Program-made: the position numbers and the translations under genes
Notes under the pieces: generated by a model
Database searches by the model: none
The model's input: the letters and a program-made list of their open reading frames with translations, nothing else
Told to the model about the DNA's origin: nothing
NCBI GenBank assembly: GCA_010093515.1
Contig: MU001677.1
Location: 1,097,686-1,161,685 of the forward strand
Length of the DNA: 64,000 nucleotides
Source of the DNA: Lineolata rhizophorae
Taxonomy: Eukaryota > Ascomycota > Dothideomycetes > Lineolatales > Lineolataceae
Direction: 5' to 3'
Shown here: in pieces, positions 23,801 to 36,257 of the stretch
Layout: each line of letters begins with the position of its first letter
Position numbering within the stretch: the first letter of the stretch is position 1

Positions 23801-23951
23801 CCTTCCCTTCATTAGCATTTTGGAACTGAGGGAGACAGTCTTTGGCGCAACTCCCTTCTGGACTTCTATAAGGGTGGCGGTTGATCATTCCCTACTTCGC
23901 TGTCCGAATCATTCATTCTTGCCGTTTGCACTCATTGATTAATCAATCACA
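20815..23951. other. Gene-free region upstream of the rhodopsin-like gene
   Basis: About 3.1 kb. Open frames (for example 21267-21791 and 22560-23012) give Arg/Ser-rich translations without conserved motifs, overlapped by similar frames on the other strand. I recognise no gene, RNA or mobile element. A TACGGAGTA motif sits at 23692-23700. Nothing else stands out. Confidence 0.5.
23867..23872 (+). promoter_or_regulatory. TATA-like box of the rhodopsin-like gene
   Basis: TATAAG lies 80 bp upstream of the ATG at 23952, a usual distance for a fungal core promoter, and is followed by a CT-rich leader. Confidence 0.4.
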
Positions 23952-25455
23952 ATGTCGGACTCCCAAGGCGAGACTGCTCAAATCCGGGAGGATTCTGTTG
24001 GCCCGACTGTGACTGCTGTGGCCATCATCTTCGCAGTCCTTTCGGCCATCACCATATTCCTTCGTATGTTCTCGAGATCATGGGTAGTTGGTAAGGTTGG
24101 GCCAGACGATAGTAAGTTCCGTACCGCGTAGTGTCCGTACAGCCAATCCGTCAACTGACTTGGTATACAGTTTTGATGTGTATTGCTACTGTAGGTCATC
24201 TGTAAGAACATGTGTTTTGCACCAGACTTACAATTCGGCGTAGCTTTTAGCCTGGGCATTCATTGCAGCGACAATTCTGGGTACGTTTAACCATCTAAAT
24301 GTGATTGTAGTTGCTCCAGCTAACATTCCAAAGCTGTGAACCATGGGCTTGGCGATCATATTGAGGCTGTCATGGCCCGAGGAACCGACAACCTGGTGTC
24401 TTACTCGCAGGTAGGTATATGGACCCGGAGTCTGAAAGAATCGCGCTGATGTTGGCCAAGATCGTATGGCTATCGTCCATCTTCTACAACGCGTGTCTGG
24501 GCTTCATCAAGATGTCTGTGCTCGCACTCTACATGCGCCTGGGCGATCGTCTTCTTCGCAAGCTTGCAATGATCATGTTCGGCGTGGTTGCTTGCCAGTG
24601 CGTGGCGAACGTGGCATCTTGCATTTTCCAATGTGATCCCATTCCAGCTGCGTGGGACATTACAATCACGGAGAAGCGTTGTATCGACATCAATGCCTTT
24701 TACTTGGCGAACGCTGCGTGCAACATCTTCACTGATCTGTTGACCTACACGCTGCCAATCAAGATGATTTTCCACCTGCAAATCCCTCAGAAGCAGAAAA
24801 TCGCATTGGGCGTCATTCTAAGCCTGGGTCTCCTGTAAGACTGTTCCATTGCGCTGTTCTCATGAATGTCCGGCTAACCATCGCCAGTGCCTGCATTTCG
24901 TCCATCATTCGCATCACATTCATTCCGAAGATGCTTACGAGCCCAGACGCAACTTACGTGATCAGCGACGCCATGTATTGGTCCGTCATCGAGACAAACA
25001 TTGGTATCCTGGCCGCATCGATCCCGTCGTTCAAGGCACTCGCCAAGCGCTACCTGCCGCGCATCCTTGGCGAGTACTCTTCCGGCAACAAGACCGGGCA
25101 ATCGGGCAACAAGCTCAGCTCGCGGGCATTCCAAAAGCTAGGCTTTGGCAAGAGCGACAAGCCGGCGACCGACACGGCCAAGAGCGTCGGCGGCCACGGC
25201 GATGTGCTCGAGTCCCACAAGATGCGAGCGCTCTCCATGACCAAGGAGAACATTTCCATGGACAAGAACGGCATCCAGACGCGCGTGGAGCAAGACGTCG
25301 CGAGCAACAGCTCCGAGGAAAGGCTCAATGTGCCGGACGGGAAAATCATGGCGCGCACGCATATCACCACGCAAGTGGAAGGGAACAGCGACAGCGGGAG
25401 TTTCTTTTTCAAAGACGATGACGACAATGTGACAGATCCTCACTCGCGCGTGTAA
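23952..25455 (+). CDS. Integral membrane protein of the fungal rhodopsin-like (PTH11/SAT-related) family
   Basis: Seven-helix plasma-membrane-type protein; members are annotated as rhodopsin-domain or PTH11-like proteins, and the ligand here is unknown. Exons by hand: 23952-24111, 24171-24190, 24244-24280, 24334-24410, 24461-24834, 24888-25455; all phases agree, 411 residues. Family features: a first helix in VTAVAIIFAVLSAITIFLR followed by VGPDD, the NHGLGDHIEAV loop, FYNACLGFIKMSVLALYMRL, CIFQCDPIPAAWD with conserved Cys, NAFYLANAACNIFTDLLTYTLP and WSVIETNIGILAASIPSFKAL. The polar C-tail of about 120 residues is Lys/Ser/Asp-rich. The fourth intron (24411-24460) is only 50 nt and ends in AAG. 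It is inferred because the upstream frame otherwise hits a stop and because YSQ-IVWLSSIFYNA then matches family spacing; the frame beginning ATG at 24419 would be an artefact. Confidence 0.85.
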
Positions 25456-27278
25456 AGATGTCTTTCAACGGCAGCTTAGAGCTTGAAGGCGATGACAATG
25501 AGGTATCAAGGGGCTATTCATTCCTGCTGCTGGCAAATTTTTACAAGGCGACGCTTTAGAGATGATGATCATGTTTCACGCAGAGTTTCCAGTCCGTCCA
25601 CTACGATTTCTTCTTGGAGTCGGAATAGTGAAATGCTTTTCTACTTCCACTCTGTATCTCATGCTGAACCGTATATTGTCCTTAGACATGAAAAAAGACG
25701 GCACCTCCAAATAGAAGCATGTCACTCGCTCATAACACGGTGCCGGAAAGTTCCTTCTCGGTCCAATAGGAACATGTGCCTGACCACGGCCTATCTAGCA
25801 AGGGTGACGCCTGTATCTTGCAGACGGCCTTGCCTCCACTCAAGCTCTGTCACTGCATAACTGACAGTCGGCGTCAAAGAGCACGGCCTCGAGTTTTCTC
25901 TTGGCTTCTTATCACGTCCACACGGTGCCGTTCGTCTCGCAGTGATCGATGTTCTTGCATTCACATTTCATTCATTTGTCGCCTAGTCTAACTGACTTCA
26001 ATCCCATCAAGCAAACGGTTCACACCTAGTGCTGCAGTAGCTTCGCCAGACTCGGTAACCTACCCCCCCCCTTGAGTCTGCTCGCCCCCACATACCCGGG
26101 TCTTCGAATCGAGCAAGCCGCCTGCGCCAAGCGACGAGACGGCTTCGCCGCGGCCCGGCCGGCGGGGAGCAACCTTAGAGGTGGCGCTTGACGGGGCCGT
26201 GCAAACGCGGCCAACGCTCCGTCGCTCACGACCACATACCTTAGCGCAGCTACCGGGCCGCCGCCAAAATCACGCTCGTGCGCGGGGATTTGTCCTGTGC
26301 ACGGCGTAGTGGCCGCGGAGGCTATGGAGGTATGTACATGGTCGCGACGATCACAAACTGGCGGCCGAGACTCCTCCGAGACCCTGGCCTCAACGATCAT
26401 TTAGGACCGAGGGCGCCTTGGGCATCCTCAGTTGAGGAGCAAGCCCCACGGGGTTCCGTATGTATGTGATAGTCGGGCCAGTTCCTGACTGATTGCGTCG
26501 TCACTTTGGTAAACCTGACGTGGTATTTTGCTGCAGGGTCGCCGAACAGGTGGGGCCGAGCTATTTTTGCGCCCCAGGAATCCTACACCGGCGAACGAGC
26601 CAGGGGTCGAATTCGAACTGGATTTTTTTTCTGGAACAGTGAGAATCCTTTTTCCCTAGCAAATCCAAAAATTAGCGAGGTGGACTTGATGTTCATCACA
26701 TTTGTCTCGCGTGAGGTCTTGCCGTATCGACTCAGTATCTTTCAAAATTGGGTGAGTGGCTTGTTGCTCTAGCATTCTTTAGGGGACTTGGCACGAATCA
26801 GAAAACCAAATCAAAGTACTCCGTACCCCGTACGCCACTCGCATTGCATTTCTGGAAATAGGCCCTTGAACACTTCCCTGATCCCGGGCTTCGGTCACGA
26901 CTCTGGACGTTGGGTCTTGACTAGGCAAGGGTAGTCCGAGGATCGTCCCTTTCTTAATCAACAAAAAGAAACACGTTGAAATGTCTTAACGTAACTAAAT
27001 GGTCTGTATGCCGAGTCCTGGCCTACAATCTAACCAACAATGTTCGGATAGGACATTTTTGTTCGCCTCAAGCAAGCAACCTCGTGAGTGAATGCCGGGG
27101 CCATTTCAAGCCAAGTTCTTAGGGAGGAAGTAATACAATGGGCGTGCGAAATCTACCTATTCGACACTAGCCACAAACATAAGGCCCGTACTAATGTACA
27201 AGAGGAATCTAGTACATAAGTACATTTGTAAAGCGATGCTCAAGAAAGGGGCAAAAGAGAAAAAGTTCCAAATTCACT
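25456..27278. other. Gene-free region between the convergent rhodopsin-like and P450 genes
   Basis: About 1.8 kb holding the 3' ends of both neighbours. I see no convincing gene. A TACTCCGTAC motif lies at 26817-26826. Frames at 26026-26400 (minus) and 26506-26772 (plus) lack any family feature. Confidence 0.55.
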
Positions 27279-29003
27279 TCAAACGACGGACGCACGGCGA
27301 TCGATGGTGATCCACATGTCCTTCCAGAACCCAACACCACCCTTGACCACAAATTCGGCAGGCTTCTGCTTATTCAGAATTTCTGGGCGGAATTTACGGA
27401 AGAACTGCAAGATTCAACTGTTAGCATGATAATTTGGCAGTGTCCCTTTTCTCTGGCTTCGAAATGTTGTCCACCTACCTGAAGAGGGCCCTTGTAGAGC
27501 TCCATAAGCGCAATGTCACGTCCTAGGCACACCCTCGCACCATATCCAAAAGCCATGTTGTACTTGTTATACTCTTTGGCCTTCTCCTCGCTTTCCAACC
27601 ACCTCTCTGGTCGGAACACGTCCGCATCCTTACCGTAGATATTCGTGTCACGGTGCACTAGCCACGGGTTGCAAGTGACCTCGGCTCCCTCGGGCACCCA
27701 CTTGCCGTTCAGTTCCATGCCACCCTTGCCAACGAGACGTGGGAAGATGTTCGGCGCTGAAGGACACAACCGCATGCTTTCTTTCACGCACGCAATGTAA
27801 TAAGGGCAATGCTCCGTGACTTCAGTGTACTGGGGGATCGCAGACAGGTGGCCGAGACGAGTAGCTCCGTCAATCTCAGCCATGAGTTTCTCGTATACCG
27901 TCTCGTTGGACATGATGTAGTACATCATGGCCTGGAATGCCGTTCCAGTGGTATCGGCACCAGCGAGCAAAACAAGGAGGATCTCAGCCTTGATGTAGTC
28001 CATATCGAGGGGTTCACCATTGTCATCGCGCGCATCGAGGAAACTACCAGGCCATTAGCAGCGTTCTTGTGCCGATTAAGAGGATAATCTAACTTACGTC
28101 TGGAGAAGATCAATGCGACCGCCCCCATTACCCTCTTCGATATCTTTCTGCCTCTTTTGGATCAACCCATCGCGGAACCGCATCAAGGTGCCAATGCCAG
28201 AGTCATGCTCCGGCCTCGCAACCAGGTATTTTTTGCCGAACCAAGTAGACTTGACCCAATTGGTAAACGGATATAGGCGCGCCATAAGTCCAAACGGCGT
28301 TAGCCCGTCGTGAAAGCCTTGGATCAGCCCGCCAACATCAGATCCACTCTCCACGAACCCAAATGGGGCACCGAACCCAACCTCGGATATGATGTCGTAG
28401 GCCATATAGACGGCCCAGGGCGCGAAGTCGAACTTGTCACCGGAGCTAGCAAACTTGGACTCAAGCTTGTGGATCCATTCGGCCATGCGTGCATCAATGA
28501 GCGGCTCCATCTTCTTGATGTTGGAGAAGCTGTAGGGTCCTGCGGCAACCTTGCGAAAATGCGCATGTTGCTTCCAGTCCTGCATGTTGAAGAGCGACTC
28601 GGTCTCGCCGAAACTGCCCGTGATGTAGTGCTTTGACTTATTCGCCTGGCGGTTGTAAATCTCCGGGAGTTTCGTGGCATCGCTGACGAGGAGTAAGGTG
28701 GGCGTGATGCGTAGGACCGGCCCTGTGTAACTGTGAGCCTCCGTTCAAGGCAGAGCATAGTCCAGGTGGTTTACCATATTTCTTATGGAGTTCGTGCTCG
28801 AGTAGGTACTCGTCGGCTTTGACGTTGTGATAGGCAATCCACAATCGAGTGACACTCGCCCAAAAGGGCCCAGGAAACTTGGCAAGCGGATGGAAGAAGC
28901 GATAGTAGATGATTTGGGAAAGAACGCAGTACGTGATGTAGGCCAGGAACACGAGGCAGACGTTCCCCGCCGTAAGGTAAGCAAGAAGGCCCGAGACCGC
29001 CAT
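27279..29003 (-). CDS. Cytochrome P450 monooxygenase (pisatin-demethylase-like group)
   Basis: ER-anchored, heme-dependent monooxygenase; substrate unknown. Exons on the minus strand: 29003-28775, 28722-28098, 28043-27479, 27404-27279, giving 514 residues, the usual length. The N-terminus has a membrane anchor (about residues 5-30) and [17 protein letters not shown]. The I-helix motif AGADTT lies at 312-317, ExxR in KESMRL with Glu at 373, the PERW motif in FRPERWLE, and the heme loop [10 protein letters not shown] with the Cys ligand at 457. All key residues are present, so the enzyme should be active. The first intron's acceptor was set at TTACACAG, since only that one gives [11 protein letters not shown]. 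The general resemblance is to the pisatin demethylase/trichothecene-type groups, but I cannot name a CYP family. Neighbours are transporters rather than a PKS or NRPS, which suggests a detoxifying or catabolic role. Confidence 0.9.
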
Positions 29004-30522
29004 CTTGAGAGCTCAACGAGGCCGTGGTGGGGTAAGGGTCGCAAGCTTTCAGCCAAGACCTGACACAGAGGGCCGGCTGGGTGATACCACAGATTTATGG
29101 ACCTCCTGAAGAGCGTGCAATTTGAAAGCTACTTTCAGAACTATTAGCCCGCCTACCGAACATCCGAGGCGCGAGCACATACGAAGAGATTGGAACCACC
29201 GCAGTGTTAAGGTGGGAGCTCCTCCACCGTTTGCCCTCCACTGGAGTCCTGCACAAGGCTGTCCCGCCCTTGGTGGCCCGACAGAGCGAGAGCGGACACT
29301 CCACACAACCCTTGATCCCGCCAGTTCGTGGGGAACGATTGGCGGGTGCTTGGGACGGATGCAGGACGCAGCAGCGGACGCCCGACACCATGGACGGCCT
29401 CCTGCGAGCGAGGGTATGGCGCTGTGGACTGATAGTGGTTTGTCCAGGGCGCACCCCATTGGGCATGAAGTGATCCACAGCTCCCCACCAGCGGAAAGGA
29501 ACATCCTGGGTCGAAGAGGACGCGGCGATCATTGCGCTGTGGATGAAAACGTTCACCGCCGAAGCGGGCTGATTGCGCCGGCGTTTGACGAGACGGTCGA
29601 AGACCTTTTCCTAGCAGTGCTGCCGCGGGCCCTGGTCGGATGGGGAAAAGCAACGTTCTTGTCGTCGAACCCGCCGCGCGCGGACCGCCCCGTGGCACTG
29701 CTAGCCGTCAAGCTTCCCCGGGCCCTCATTGGCCGTTGCCGCGGCCCCTTGCCCTGGCCCTGAACAGGGATCGTGACTGTTTCCGTCTCTTCCTCTCGGG
29801 GAACAAGGGTCTCTGCATCCTCCATGGGTCCGTTGCAGCACGGGAGAAGGCATCGGCACAAGCCGCGTGCGTAGCGGCCTGCGGCTAAGAATTAGGGCCA
29901 TAGGCAAGGCGGAGCGTTTTCGAGCGCTCCAGGCGGGACCAGCAACGTCCAGTGAACTGCTTGCTTCCCAACGCCGTCGATGTGCTGTTTGGGGAAGCGA
30001 ATTCCATACTCCCTAATCCTAGCTCATCACCCGTCTCTTTTGTGCATTGTGGCAAGCGTTCAGTGCAGGCGACGTGCATCTCTGGTCCTATCAGATATGA
30101 TTTTCGTGTTGCCATTGGTCATTGATTCCCGATGCCCTGGTGATTGACTACCTAGGTTCATGGCGAAGAGCACAAGCAAGATATGCATCGGATGCTCATC
30201 TCCTGGGCGCCATTGGCCTATGCCCTCGTGGCGTTCGCTATTCCACGTGTACATACGAGAGTCTATTCCTCGGTTCCAGATGAATGCCCCTGCCGTTCGG
30301 AGGTGGAAGCGATGTGGGAACCGCCCTGCCTGGACTCAACTAGAAATTTGACGATGATTGGCTTCGAAGTTGGTGTGGGCACTTGAATCAGTGGAGGATA
30401 TTTCTATCTGCCCCTCCCCGGAATCTCGACACATTCCGTCGGTCCTCAGGTGCATCATTCAACCAGGCACTGTCTTGCTCCTTTCGAATAGTCCCGTCAA
30501 GTCATCATATTCGTTTGTCAAA
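29004..30522. other. Divergent intergenic region between the P450 and the hexose-type transporter
   Basis: About 1.5 kb with the two promoters facing outwards. A GC-rich segment at 29100-29900 keeps several frames open on both strands (for example 29122-29763), but the translations show no recognisable features and overlap each other. Nothing further seen. Confidence 0.5.
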
Positions 30523-32354
30523 ATGGTGGTGCAAGGCGAGCGTCTCTACCATCAAGGCCTCGTAGCCGGTGGTTTCGCGTTCGTTTCTTTTGGTTGGGAT
30601 GCGGGTGTTCTCGGCGGCGTCTTGCTGACGCCCGAGTTTCAAGAGTCCATGGGAGTGAGTTTGCGCTTCGAAGTCCGAAGAACGGTTGGCCATAGCTAAC
30701 AGGTGTTCGTCCTTATCTGCAGTACCCTGATACCACCACGGTATCGATGATCACCTCTGTCTTTCTGCTAGCGTCATGGCTTGGGTGCATCATCATTTCG
30801 TTGTTTGGCATGAAACTCGGTCGCAGGGTCTGGATCATCATTGGCGCAGTTCTTCAGATCCTCGGTTCCATCATCTGTGTGGCCTCGTACGGTTATGGCC
30901 AGCTTATTGCAGGCAGAGTGGTCATTGTAAGTGAGTCTTAGAGTTCTATACACAACGTCGTGCTTACTCTATTTAGGGAGTTGGAAATGGCTTCTGCACG
31001 TCTATGGTCCCCGTGTATGTTGCCGAAATGGCAGTTCGTAAGGAGCGCCGAGGTCAGGGTGTCAACCTGATGATTGCCATGGCCACTGTGGGTGTGGCTA
31101 TTGCATACTGGGTGGACTTTGGAATGGTGTTTGCCCATGGCACCACTGCCGTGTGGAGATTCCCTGTTGCCTTCCAGATTGTCTGGTCCCTCCTTTGCAT
31201 TGCTACGTTCTGGCCTATGCCCGGTAAGCACTGCACCAGAGCAAATCTTAGCTTCGCGATCTAATAATCTTAGACACTGCACGTTGGCATTATGCTACCG
31301 GAAACACCGAAGAAGGCGACAGGATTCTGCAGCGCATGTACAACGCGGCCCTCACTGACAATGCAGTCGAGACCTCAAAGAAGGATATCCTTGCGTCGCT
31401 AGAGCTTGAGAAGACTGCCACCGCGAAGCTGCGCGTGAAGGATTTCTTCTACGATACCTCTGATCTACAGGCTGCACGCCGCATCCGCACTGGGGTCCTT
31501 CTCGTTGCCATTGCATACCTGATGGGTATCAACGTGATCTTCTACTACACCACCGTCATCTTCCAGTCGTACATTGGTCTGAAGGCATTGACGGCATCTG
31601 GTCTCTCTGGCGCGCTCAACACCGTCCTCGTCGTTGCCAACATGCTGGGTGTTATTTTCATGGAAAAGTTCAAACGCCGGACGTGGCTGCTCGCTGGGTC
31701 TGCCGGCCAGTCCGTCTTCATGGCCGTGTTCGTTGGTCTCTTGTCCACTCCGGGCCCCAAGACTGGCGCTGCGGCCGCAGCCATGCTCTTCTGCTGGGTA
31801 GTGTTCTTTGGCCCTACCTGGGGCCCTGTGACGGTATGGAGTCACCAAACAAGTCATTATCTACCGATGTTTTTCTGACAGCGTTCTCTCACATAGTACG
31901 TTTACTCGTCCGACATTATGCCTCTCCGCTACCGCCACATCGGCTTCTCCCTCAGCGTGTCTGCGCAATGGCTCATGGCCTTTGTTACCGTCTTCGCCGG
32001 TCCCATCGCCATCGCAGACACGAACGTAGGCTGGAAAACCTGGATTTGGTTCCTTGTCTTCAACGTCATTGCCTTCCCCTACGGTATAACTACCCTCTTA
32101 GAATATCATGTGCCATTGTGGTTATGTGTGTGCTGATCGTAATCACAGTCTATTTCTGCTGCCCTGAGACCCGTGGCCGTACTCTCGAGGAGATCGACCT
32201 CATCTTCATGTCGGACAATATCCGTGGTACTGCAGCTGCAAAGCAGCTCGAGCATCAGTATTCGTCGGATCCGAGCACGGAGAACGTTGATTCGTTGCAG
32301 GAGAAGGGTGCGGTAGCAACGGAGACGAAGGCGGAAGAGAAGGAGGCCGCATAA
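30523..32354 (+). CDS. MFS sugar (hexose-type) transporter
   Basis: Plasma-membrane sugar:proton symporter family with 12 transmembrane helices. Exons by hand: 30523-30654, 30723-30926, 30977-31223, 31274-31833, 31897-32083, 32149-32354, giving 511 residues with all phases consistent. Family marks: FGWDAGVLGGVLLTPEF in helix 1, the GRR motif in MKLGRRVWIIIGA, IAGRVVIGVGNG, RRGQGV in the loop after helix 4, a variant PDTARW where most members have PESPRW, GINVIFYYTTVIFQ in helix 7, YVYSSDIMPLRYR and the terminal PETRGRTLEEID. The cytosolic tail is Lys/Glu-rich. The start ATG is preceded by TCAAA, a fair context. The transporter diverges from the P450 and lies in a block with two more MFS genes and a GH3 enzyme. 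The substrate is likely a monosaccharide or small polyol, which is inference from the family only. Confidence 0.92.
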
Positions 32355-34042
32355 ACAAAGATAGTCGAACATCGTTGAAACCTAGTAGCCACATAATTGT
32401 GGCAGTTAAAAGTGTTAGCTTAATATTCTGAAGCGCTGTCCTTGCTAAAGAGGAATAATGAATATAAAAACAATATTTCACTAACATACGTACTATCACA
32501 ACTACACTTGAATTGCAACCATAGACCTTGCGCCTTCGTGCTTGTTGCAGTGTTGTGTTGGTCTTTTGGGTGGCTGCAATTGAAATCCGTGGGCACTGTG
32601 CTCGGCTAGATGACCCCAAATACTCGGGAGCGATTCGCCTAGAAGAGCAGCTGGCTACAATCTTGAGATGGCAGTTTTGAGCATATTTCTGGCTTGGAGA
32701 CTATAAGGGTATCTCGAAAGAGCATCATGTTACAGTTCTCTGCATTTTGCCGTCTGCGGGGCGGCTAGCGGCGCTGAAGCCCTTGCTAAGTTGTTGCCAC
32801 CGGTTACACAGCCGACATGCAACACAACGTGTAACTGAAATAGGTCAGATAGTCGAGGCCTTCTTTAAGTTGTCTCATGATGGAAGATCGTCTCTCATAG
32901 GTCAAAGACGGATAATTCATAGCGTCTGGTGAAGCTGCCGCTGGCATCAGGGATTCAAATCTGTCATATCTTGAACGCAATTCCGAACACTAGACACAAA
33001 CTTGGGTAAAAATACTAAACAAGAACCTTCTACTACTGAAAAGACCTTCAACCGCGTCATCTAGACGTGTCCTAGCTAACTGATAGCCGAATTGCTCGGT
33101 GGACAGGTTCAAGCGTTGAATCTTGCAGCATAACACGTGCGCGTTCAAACCACACACACTAAAATCCGGGGATCCAATGACAGGCAAGGGTGATGGACAA
33201 CCTCAGCCGCACTTTCCTGCCTCGGGTGGTTACTCTCGCTGGGTGCAAGTCGTCTCTCCATTATCTCCAGCCATTATGATGTCGCTAAGCCCAATGAGGC
33301 TCAGGGACAATGCATTGTCACATTCTACGGAGCTACTAGAGGTTATACAGTACGGAGAAGCGACTGTGCCCTTGTGATCCCTGTGCAACTTCGTCACCGA
33401 TCCCGTAACCACTCCCCACCAACCGGTGTGCATGTGTAGCCCAAGTTTCCCCTCCGCCCTCTCATCTAGGGGCAATGCCTTGTCATTGGCTTATCTCAAA
33501 AGCCGAGCGAAACCTTCTAAGAGATTTTGGGGGTTTGTGTTCTGTTAGATCCTATTGCACACCGCCCAAGTGATGACGATAAGAAGGTCTAATGCACATC
33601 GAAAGCTGAAGTGAATGTCTCCATCCTGGCCCCGCCTCACGGCGACTTCACCTAGCTGCCTAGCTTGCGGATGAATTCTCTTCCGCCCACGGACCTACAA
33701 GTCTCTCTGGAAGTCTCAAAAATCAGATGCTCAGGCATCATCAGCAAGCAAGCATCTCCAAGCCGTGACTCGAGAGCACGTGTAGCCGACCGCCCACGAC
33801 AGCTCCATGCACCTGGCAAAGAGCTCATGGCAGCGGTAGACTCGTTGTGTCTGTCCCACGTGCAAGGTGTCGACTTCACCTGTTTCCTGGCTATTGGGTC
33901 GATCCCGTCTCTGTCGTACCCCGAACAACGGTAGACGTCTGCCTGGACCCGCGACGCCCCAGCGCCTTCTGTTTTAACCCACGCCGCCCCGCGCCCGCAG
34001 GTGTCGAGGCCTTCGTACTTTCCACTTGCAGCAGTCTCGCAG
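32355..34042. other. Intergenic region upstream of the DHA2-type transporter
   Basis: About 1.7 kb between two genes in the same orientation. It holds the 3' UTR of the sugar transporter and presumably the DHA2 promoter. TACGGAG motifs occur at 33326 and 33351. No coding region or RNA gene seen. Confidence 0.55.
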
Positions 34043-36062
34043 ATGAGTCAAGCTGCCAGGCGGCGCGTGAACATGGATGACGATACTCTGACCTCCCCTC
34101 TTCCGGCTTCTTCGCCCCCCACCTTCTCTCCTCTTTCTGCTTCCTCCCTTCCACCTCGTCCTTCTCATCTCGTTACGTCTGGCGGCTACGATACCAGCAC
34201 TACTCAGATCTGGACCGACTGTCAAACCATCATGAGCCCGCAGCGTAAGGGCATTCCTACGGCCTCGGCTGGGCCTCGCTGGCGTCCGCACGCCCATGAG
34301 AAGCTTGTATTTCTCTGCGTGTCTCTCATCTCGTTTGTAGTGGCACTAGACGCCACCGTGATTGTTCCTGCCTTGCCAACCCTCGCGTCTGCATTACATT
34401 GCACCTCAGCTCAAACATTCTGGATCGGTACCGCCTACCTCTTGACCTACGCCACATTCCAACCCTTTATCAGCGCCTTGTCGGATGTCTTTGGGCGCAG
34501 GTCGGGTCTACTCTCCTCGGTTATCCTTTTCAGCATGGGCACACTGTTTTGCTCCTTCGCACATGCTATTGAGTTTATGCTCGTCGGTCGCGCTGTCCAA
34601 GGCATCGGTGGCGGTGGCATTGTCTCAATGACGCTCATTATTCTTACCGACATTGTTCCTCTTCGCCAACGTCCACGCTATATCGGGTATGTACAGGGTG
34701 CCTGGGCGATCGGTACAATCTCAGGCCCTGTTATTGGTGGTGCGGTTACGGAACATTCGACTTGGCGTTGGATGTTCTACATTAATTACCCGTTCTGCAT
34801 AATTGGTCTTTTGATGACACCATTGCTCGTACGATTCAACCGCCCGTTTCTATCCACAGAGCAAAAATGGCAGCGTATCGACCCAATCGGATCTGTTCTC
34901 TTCACTGGCGGTACTATCAGCTTCCTCATGGGCATAACTTGGGGTGGAATTCCTGGAGGTTTCCCATGGCATTCATGGCGTACCATACTGCCGATAACAG
35001 TTGGAGCTGCCACCATCATGATTGCAATCTTCTGGGAAATTTTGTACGCCTCTGATCCGATCGTTCGCCCAAAGCTTTTCAACTCCAAGTCAGCTGTGGC
35101 CACATACTTGACAACGACGATCCAAGGTCTTCTAGTAAGTTCGAACATAGTTGGCGAACAAAAGTGGAAGAAGAGATTCTTACGCTCGATAGTTATACGC
35201 GACGATTTATTACGTCTCCTTCTACCTTCAGATCGTCGAAGACTTGTCGCCACTCCTAAATGGAGTCGCTCTCATCCCAGCCATGGGAGGCCTTATGCCG
35301 TCGTCGGTCCTCGTTGGCATTCTCGTATCCAAATTCGGTCATCTCCGTTGGGCAATCTGGGGTGGTTGGGCGCTCACAACCGCTTCGACGGGCCTCTTGA
35401 TGCTTCTAAGAGTGGATACTGGCGCCAAAGTGTGGTGTCCGATCTTGTTCGGCGTGGGACTTGGTCACGGCTTCCTGCTCACAGGACACAACGTGGCTGT
35501 CCAGGCTCTCGCAAGCCCACGAGACGCTTCCTACGCCGCCGCCCTGTACTCGTTCGTTCGCAGCGTGGGCATCTGCTTTGGGGTCGCGCTCGGAGGCGCC
35601 GTTTTCCAGAACGCGCTCATAGGATATCTTGGGCCCGCCGACCTTGATCTCGACATCGCCAACGACCCCAGGATGCTCGAAAGCGTCTTGGCTGGTATCC
35701 GGACAGATCCGGAGAAGACAGATCTTGTGGTCTCGGCCTTCGGCGCCGCCTATAGGGACCTGTTCGGAGTGCTCACTGGCGTCGCGGGCCTCGGACTCCT
35801 GCTCAGCCTCGTCATCGGCAAAATGGACATGAACAAGGAGTTGAGTAGCGAACACGTCCTCCGCACCCTCTTTCGCGACGAGGAGACCGGCGAGAGCGAG
35901 CTCCGCGCCTTCTCATCTCTCGGCGGCGAAATGCCGCAAAGCGGTCCTGGCCGGTCGAGAAGCGACAACGACTCGCCGAAGCCGGACGAGGTCGCGAGAC
36001 CCGACCAGGCTAGGCCGGCCGCTCACGATGCCGACGAGATCACCGTAGCGACGAAAGCGTAG
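34043..36062 (+). CDS. MFS drug-type transporter, DHA2 (14-helix) family
   Basis: Proton-driven export pump of the plasma membrane, of the kind that moves toxins, azoles or the cell's own metabolites. Two exons, 34043-35134 and 35193-36062, giving 653 residues. The frame joins as QGLL-LYATIYYVSFYLQIVEDLSPLL. Motifs: LDATVIVPALPTLASAL in helix 1 (DHA2 motif D1), SDVFGRRSG (motif A), GRAVQGIGGGGI, GPVIGGAVTEHSTWRWMFYINYPF (antiporter motif C with the DHA2 RW signature) and DPIVRPKLF. About 85 Ser/Thr/Pro-rich residues precede helix 1, so the second Met at 34073 or a later one may be the true start. The C-tail of about 80 residues is charged. The gene ends 195 bp from the convergent lactose-permease-like gene. 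Confidence 0.9.
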
Positions 36063-36257
36063 GGCGTGGTCTCTGCACAGGGTGGTGGGTCTGGCTGTGG
36101 AGTTGTGGCTTCATGTGGCGCTGGTGGTCTCGTGGGTGAGTGGTGCACGCGACAGAGCACGCGAGAAGTTCTGATTTTTCATGGCATTATTGTACGCAGC
36201 GTATAGGCAAAGCCGTAGATAGCGTTAATGAATAAATGGCATTCGATTATGACTTCA

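Noticed and set aside
24419-24838. Gene start at the ATG 24419 for the rhodopsin-like protein
   Set aside because: It would remove the first three helices. Those are encoded upstream in phase once the 50-nt intron is taken out.
26500-26660. Possible tRNA around a GGTCGAATTCGAACTGG stretch
   Set aside because: It lacks a proper GGTTCGANNCC B box, a plausible A box and a cloverleaf. No other tRNA candidate in the window held up.
29122-29763. Plus-strand frame of 213 codons between the P450 and the sugar transporter
   Set aside because: Overlapped by open frames on both strands, no hydrophobic core or known motif; likely an effect of high local GC.
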